Source of the DNA: Hybos culiciformis
Taxonomy: Eukaryota > Arthropoda > Insecta > Diptera > Hybotidae
Direction: 5' to 3'
NCBI GenBank assembly: GCA_964007475.1
Contig: OZ023274.1
Coordinates: forward strand, 103,587,372-103,651,371
Length of the DNA: 64,000 nt
Of the stretch, positions 58,629-64,000 are shown one piece after another. A program made the translations under genes and the position numbers. The notes under the pieces were generated by a model. The model was not told the DNA's origin. It searched no databases and saw nothing but the letters and a program-made list of their open reading frames with translations. Every line of letters starts with the position of its first letter. The first letter of the stretch is position 1.

Positions 58629-59374
58629 ACCATTCTTTTTGGTGTTGTTAACACAAGCTTTTATAAAACACCCCAACTATATATACATTTTTTTTGAAAT
58701 TGCGATATTATTTTACATACCTCTAGGTTTATATATTTATTAGGTATAGGTACCTATATCTTTATTAATTTTTTTGCCTTATTATATAAATCAATATTAT
58801 GTGTATATAGAAAAATTGTTTTATATATTATATACATAATGTGGAAGCTTTAATTCTATTATATTATTATTATGTGTACATATTTGAAAAGCGCATATTA
58901 TATATTTTGATTACAATATACATTTAAGCTTAGTATGTGTGCAAAAATAAAAAAAAATACCACCAAAATGAGAGCTTAATACTAAAAACATTGATGAAAG
59001 CACAATCAACAATCATATAAAGAAGAAAAAAAAAAACCTAACGAAAAGCTAAAATAAAATATAGAAAAATAAAATAAAAAATTAAATTTTTCACATATAT
59101 ATTTGTACAGAAATTCACAAAGTCAGCTTATGTATATTTTGCTTATTTAAGCTCAATTTAATAACTGTATATATATTCTGTAAAGCCAACAACAATTTTG
59201 AGCTTACTCTTAAAAAATCAAAATTAACATTCTGTAGGTTTTTGACTTCCCGATTGCATTATATTTTCTTTCATACACACAAATTTTTTTTCCCCCCAGA
59301 ATGAAAATTGGATTTTGTAGCAATGAGTGTGAATTCTGCATATCTGTCATAAATTTATTACCCATTATTATCTG

Positions 59375-59558
59375 GTAAAGCGAATGATGAGAGGCCTTAG
59401 GGTCAAAACGACCTTAATCTTTTCTCAAACTTTAAATGGGTAAAAACCTAAACTTTCTTGGTATGAAGTTTAAGGTTAGGATATATTGTGCCCAGTGGGC
59501 CACTTTTGGAAGAACTGGCTTTGTAGGATGAATCAAACGCAGTGTTAAGGTGCCTATA
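59375..59558 (+). pseudogene. 28S rRNA gene fragment (pseudogene)
   Basis: About 184 nt closely follow a conserved internal part of eukaryotic large-subunit rRNA: TAAAGCGAATGATGAGAGGC, then CCTTAGGGTCAAAACGACC, CTCAAACTTTAAATGGGTAA, TGTGCCCAGTGGGCCACTTT and AAGGTGCC. Substitutions and small deletions (for example after CACTTTTGG, where several bases of the conserved GGTAAGCAGAACTGG are missing) show it is not a functional rRNA. It is isolated and flanked by ordinary A/T-rich sequence, with no other rDNA nearby. Confidence 0.9.
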
Positions 59559-59919
59559 TTTATTAGGAATAACTCAAAAAGATAAATTGTGCAGTAAATC
59601 TATTAATTATTGACTTTTTTCGGTGCTCTTAGTTCAACTTCATTATTTATTTCTTTTTTTTTACCATTTTATTTTTTTTTTGTCAGAGTTTAGCAAATTA
59701 ATATTACCTCGACTAAATTTGTACATAGGTACTTATATTCTTTTTATATATATTTTACCATTTTATATACATGTATATTATATATATATTATATTAAAAA
59801 CAAACCAGCAGAGATATATATATTTTTCGCATACAAATGAAATAAAAACATTTATTTTTTATTTTATTCATATAATTGTTGTATATATATTCAATATAAA
59901 AATTCATATATATTTATCC

Positions 59920-61870
59920 ATATATATATACATTAATTCTCTCCTACAATAACGGCAAGCAAGCAAGCAACAAGACGTTTTGAACGAAATATAAAAAAAA
60001 TAAGAAAAAAAAACAAAAATATATATATTTTTTTTTTATATGTGATTATTGCAATTCATAAAAAATTAAAACGGTTACAAAAATTTAGTTGGTGTGATCG
60101 CGTTCGAAAGTGAAGTTGATAAAATTTTTACAAAAAAAAAAAAAATTTTGAAAAAATTTCAAACAAATTAAAATAATAATTAAATTTGAAAAGAAAACAA
60201 AAATTTTTATTAAAATTTAAAAATCACAAAAAATTAAAATTTGTCGAAAAAAAAAGAATTGAGAAAAGTATCTTTTTGAAGAAGTCAAGTTTTTAACGCT
60301 AAACAATAATAACAAAAAAAAAAAAAAAAAGATACAAATTTTTTTTGTTATAAAAATTTACATTTATAGAAAGAAAATAAAAGAAAAAAAAAAATAAAAA
60401 ATCAAAATCAAAAAAATAAAAACAAACATTAAAAATAAAATTTTTTTAATTTTTTTTATTTTTTTCGTTTTTTTTTTTTTCTAATTTCAAATATATATAT
60501 AGAAAAAAATTTCTTTGGTAATTATACAAAAATTATTTTAATAAATATATTTTTCCATATAAAATTTTTTTATTAATTTCATAAAAACAAAGAACAATAT
60601 TATTTAAAAATAAAAATAAAAAATTGAAACAATATTGTAACAATTATTTGTTGTCGTTTTTTTTTTCTCTCGCTTTTTTTTTTTTTTTTTTTTTTACCAT
60701 AAGGCGAGAATTTTCTCGAATGAATTTATTTTTTTTTTTTTGTATAATTTCTTCAAAATAAAAAAATTCAAAAAATATAATTAAAAAAAAAAAACTAAAT
60801 CGAAATACAAAATTTTTCTTTTTCCATAAAAAAAAAAAAACTAACTTACTTACTTACTTACTTTTAATAAAAAAATTAAAATTAAAATTATTACAAGAAA
60901 CAAAACAGAGAAATTTTTCTTCAATTTTTATTTTCTTCAACTTCAACTTCAACTTTTTTTTTTTTTTTATTGTAAAAAAGGAAAAAAAGTAAATTATTAT
61001 TTTATTTTTTTTTGTTATTAAAAAGTAAATTTATTGCAAAAAAAAAAAAAAAATTATTGTAAACAAGTTTCCCAGAAAGAGCTTGTAAAAATGAAAAAAA
61101 TGAAAAAAATAAACTTGATGTAAAAGAAATTTTCATTTTTCGAATAAAAAAAAAAAAAATTTATTATTATTATTATTTCTTTTTAATTTTCTGTGTCACT
61201 AACTTTCCCATTTAATTTTTATTTTTTTTCTTCTTTTTCATTCATGAAAAAAAAAAAAAACGTATTTATTGAAAAATTTCGATTTTCTTCTCGAACAACA
61301 ACATTTCTTGTTCGCGCGATTTATAAAAATTTATTTTTTTGGCAGAAAAAAAAAAAAGTTGAAGGAAATTGCAAAACAAAAATTAAAAAAACTTAAAAAC
61401 CAAAAAAAATAAAAAATTACGAATAAATTACAATTTTGGGAAAATATAACTTGTTTCTTGAAACCACAGAAAAACGACAAAGAGCTAAACAGGATTTTGA
61501 CACTTTGACACTGCAAAAAAAAAAAGAAGAAAAACTTTAAAATTATGATTTTAATTATTTCATTTTTTTTACGATATTACGATGCGGAATTTATGCTTTT
61601 TTTTTTTAATTACTTTTTCCTTTAAATATGAAAAAAAAAATTTGAAAAAATAAATAGGATCCCAATTACGGCCTTGTCTCTCTCTCTGGTATTAAAGTTA
61701 CAAAAAAAATATGTAGAAAAAAAAAAAACAATCATTCGCAACAAGTTGATGTCATTTGGTGAATAGATTTTTTTCATTTTTTTCCATTTTATTTCAGAAC
61801 CCCCGAGAACCCCCGTATTTACAGAATTTTTTATTTTTTTTTCCAATTTTTTTTTTTTTTTTAATATGAA
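59920..61870 (+). other. A-rich tract resembling an insect 5' leader/promoter zone
   Basis: Extreme A and T homopolymer runs are interspersed with islands such as GGCAAGCAAGCAAGCAACAA (from 59953), GTGTGATCGCGTTCGAAAGTG (near 60093), GAACAACAACATTTCTTGTTC (near 61293) and CTCTCTCTCTGG (near 61677, a GAGA-type motif). This texture is common in long untranslated first exons of insect developmental genes, and TATATATATA precedes it near 59925. No supported start codon or protein follows in the window, so this is only a resemblance. Confidence 0.25.
60842..60864. repeat. (ACTT)n microsatellite
   Basis: Five tandem ACTT/CTTA units within low-complexity sequence. Confidence 0.8.
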
Positions 61871-64000
61871 TCAGCAAGAAAATATATAAAAGCTTATTAT
61901 TTTTGTGTGTGCTTAATGAATCCTATATCTACATATATATAAGATCTATATATCTATACAATATATATATTTAACCAGAGAAATATATGTAACAAATTCT
62001 GTGTACTTAAATGAAAATTTTTTTTTATGAAAAAAATGAGAAAAATAGAAATTTATAAAAAAAAAAACTAAATAAAAAATTCTAAATTAGGGAATAAACA
62101 AATTAATTTAATGAAAAACAAAATAAAATGAATAATAATAATAAACAAAAAAAAATGAAAAAAAAAATGACGAATCTAATTTTAGTTGTCAAAAAAAAAA
62201 AAAAAGAAAATTTAATATAGAAATTGATTAAATTTATTTATTCCCTGAGCGGCATAAAAGTTTTGGCATTTCACAATTTCAATTAATATTTTAAAGTTTA
62301 ATTTTTAAATTTTAGGTTTAATATTTTTTTTTTTCCATTATCAAACTGATGACTGGTCTGACAATTTTATCTGTACATGTTTTATTTTTCTAAACATATG
62401 GAAATATTAATATTAATCCAAAAATAGAAAACCATTATGCGAAATAATGTACACTGCAAAAAATAACAAAATACCTCCTAAGGATTTTCTTTGTATATAC
62501 CTACTATTGAGTAGTTTAATAAATATAATTAATAATTATTTCTTTTTGTCATAAATTGGAGAAAAAGAAGAAATCTTCAAATAGAACAAGGAATAGTATA
62601 AATAAAAAAATACATCCAAGGTTTATAAATAGGCTTGGGAAAATTTAGTTCTTAAAAAACATTGTTCAGAATATACTTTTGAATAATTTTGTCGAAATTT
62701 AAATATCCAAAAGTCAACTAATTTATTAAAAATCAAAAAAACAAATCTCATAAGGTTTGGAAACACTAAAAATTTTCCTTAAAATGTGATATTAAATTCT
62801 ATCTTATATACTATTGTAAATAAAAATATCTCAGAAGAAGAGGCAGAAGTCCTAAACTCTGAATAAAATTATATTTTAAATTATTGTATATACATCTAAT
62901 ATTAAAATAAATAAAGAATTGAATTGAATTGAATTGAAAAAAAAAATCGAGTAATTAAATTACAACTGAACAAGGTACAGAAATATTAAAAAATCCAGCC
63001 AGCACAGATGACTTGTAAAATATAAACAAAATTCATGAGAAATCAACTTAATTACAAGTTATAAAAGAAAATATTTTGTCAAAAATCTCAAAATAGGTAA
63101 AAATGAATTGCAAAAAAAAAAGTAATTGAAAGTCAAAATAGAAAAAGTCGCTTAAATATCATATATTTGTCTGAAATTAAGATAATTACCTAAAAATCGC
63201 AGCCCTAGTCATTAATCTACATAGGTAGAACAATATTATACAAAATTTAATCATTTTTTATTTAAATTTTTTTTTGATTATTAATCTTTTTTATTTTGCA
63301 AATTAGGTAAAAAAAAATTTTTCAATGAACGAAAATTTTTATTCATTAATAAATTAAAAGCAAAAAAAAAAACTAACTTCAAAAGAATATAAATTCTTAG
63401 TTTATATTTCATTCAATATTAAAGATTATTGAAATAAAAAAAAATCTAATCTCTTAATTTTGGTTTTTTTCTTCTACTTTTAAATTCTTCAAAAACGTGC
63501 CTTCTGGTCAAATTCTTGATTAACAAAAAAAAAAAACAGAAAACTAAATTGAACACAATAAATAAATTGTCTACTCTCTTCTAAATACATATAAGTTAAT
63601 TAATTATAAATTTGATTAATAAAATATCTCGTCGTAATAAGTAATAAAAAAAAAAATTTTCGTATAGAAGCCGCTTGAGAATATATTTTAGTTTTTTTTT
63701 TTAATATTTAGGTCATATATTAAATAAAAAAATAATAATAATAATAATAAATAAAATAATAAAATAAAAACTAACAGAATATTTTAATTTTTTGCTTACA
63801 AAAATAATATTTTAGATTTGTTTTTTTTTTTTCTGCATTTTTTCGGTGAAAAAATCGGTCAAATTTGAATTTATAAAAATTTTTTTTGATTAATCAATTT
63901 TTTAATTCTATTCAGTCATGATGATGTTAAAATTTCAACACAAAACAAAAAAACTATTGATTAATCAATGAATTCGTTTCTGTGAAACTAATTTTTGTTG
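61871..64000. other. A/T-rich right flank without recognised features
   Basis: Low-complexity non-coding sequence with poly-A/poly-T runs, a GAATT pentamer run near 62916-62938 and an (AAT)n run near 63733-63760. No exon, repeat family or RNA gene could be supported. Confidence 0.5.

Larger units (their letters stand above)
50199..59374. other. A/T-rich non-coding sequence, continuation of the putative long intron
   Basis: No gene was recognised. Contents: the family B element (53626-54021), simple repeats, a second weaker acceptor/donor junction at about 57530 (long T tract, CATATTAG|GTATAT), and a small GC-richer patch at 57862-57915 discussed under findings. Confidence 0.45.

Noticed and set aside
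59623..59952. 109-codon Tyr/Ile-rich frame
   Set aside because: Produced by TA-rich and T-rich runs (TATATA reads Tyr-Ile); no coding features.

Overview
This is an extremely A+T-rich eukaryotic window with spliced genes, canonical GT-AG introns, homopolymer A/T tracts and several short non-autonomous transposons. The proteins that can be assembled (a complete kynurenine 3-monooxygenase and a thioredoxin-like repeat protein) and the type of retroelement relic point to an insect, most likely a fly or midge (Diptera). The order is an inference; the sequence itself does not prove it.

Layout. (1) Positions 1-13.5 kb, minus strand: the 5' part of a secreted or ER-targeted protein built of tandem thioredoxin-like domains. 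Four coding exons are visible (13509-13314, 7455-7299, 5541-5375 and a 36-nt exon 4642-4607); the rest must lie off the left edge. Its introns hold a ~390-bp inverted-repeat element and a hAT-like element with an 8-bp target duplication. (2) 13.5-17.1 kb: intergenic space between two divergent genes, with a decayed non-LTR retrotransposon 3' end. (3) 17118-22792, plus strand: a complete ten-exon kynurenine 3-monooxygenase gene (cinnabar/kmo), 457 residues, with FAD motifs, substrate-contact residues and C-terminal membrane anchor present. (4) 22.8-29.4 kb: intergenic, with a palindromic MITE and a 404-bp element flanked by TTAA. (5) 29379-30221, plus strand: an Asn-rich coding exon of an unrecognised gene, ending in a good splice donor. 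(6) 30.2-64 kb: no convincing further protein-coding exon. It may be one very long intron, and it holds a zero-length acceptor/donor junction near 50150 that looks like a recursive splice site. Other contents are a 28S rRNA pseudogene fragment, second copies of two MITE families, a 183-bp foldback hairpin, a 31-bp tandem repeat and an A-rich stretch at 59.9-61.9 kb that resembles an insect 5' leader.

The three genes have no evident shared pathway. KMO is a kynurenine/ommochrome pathway enzyme of the mitochondrial outer membrane; the thioredoxin-like protein belongs to the secretory pathway; the Asn-rich exon is unassigned. All exon joins were made by eye from reading frame and splice-site agreement.
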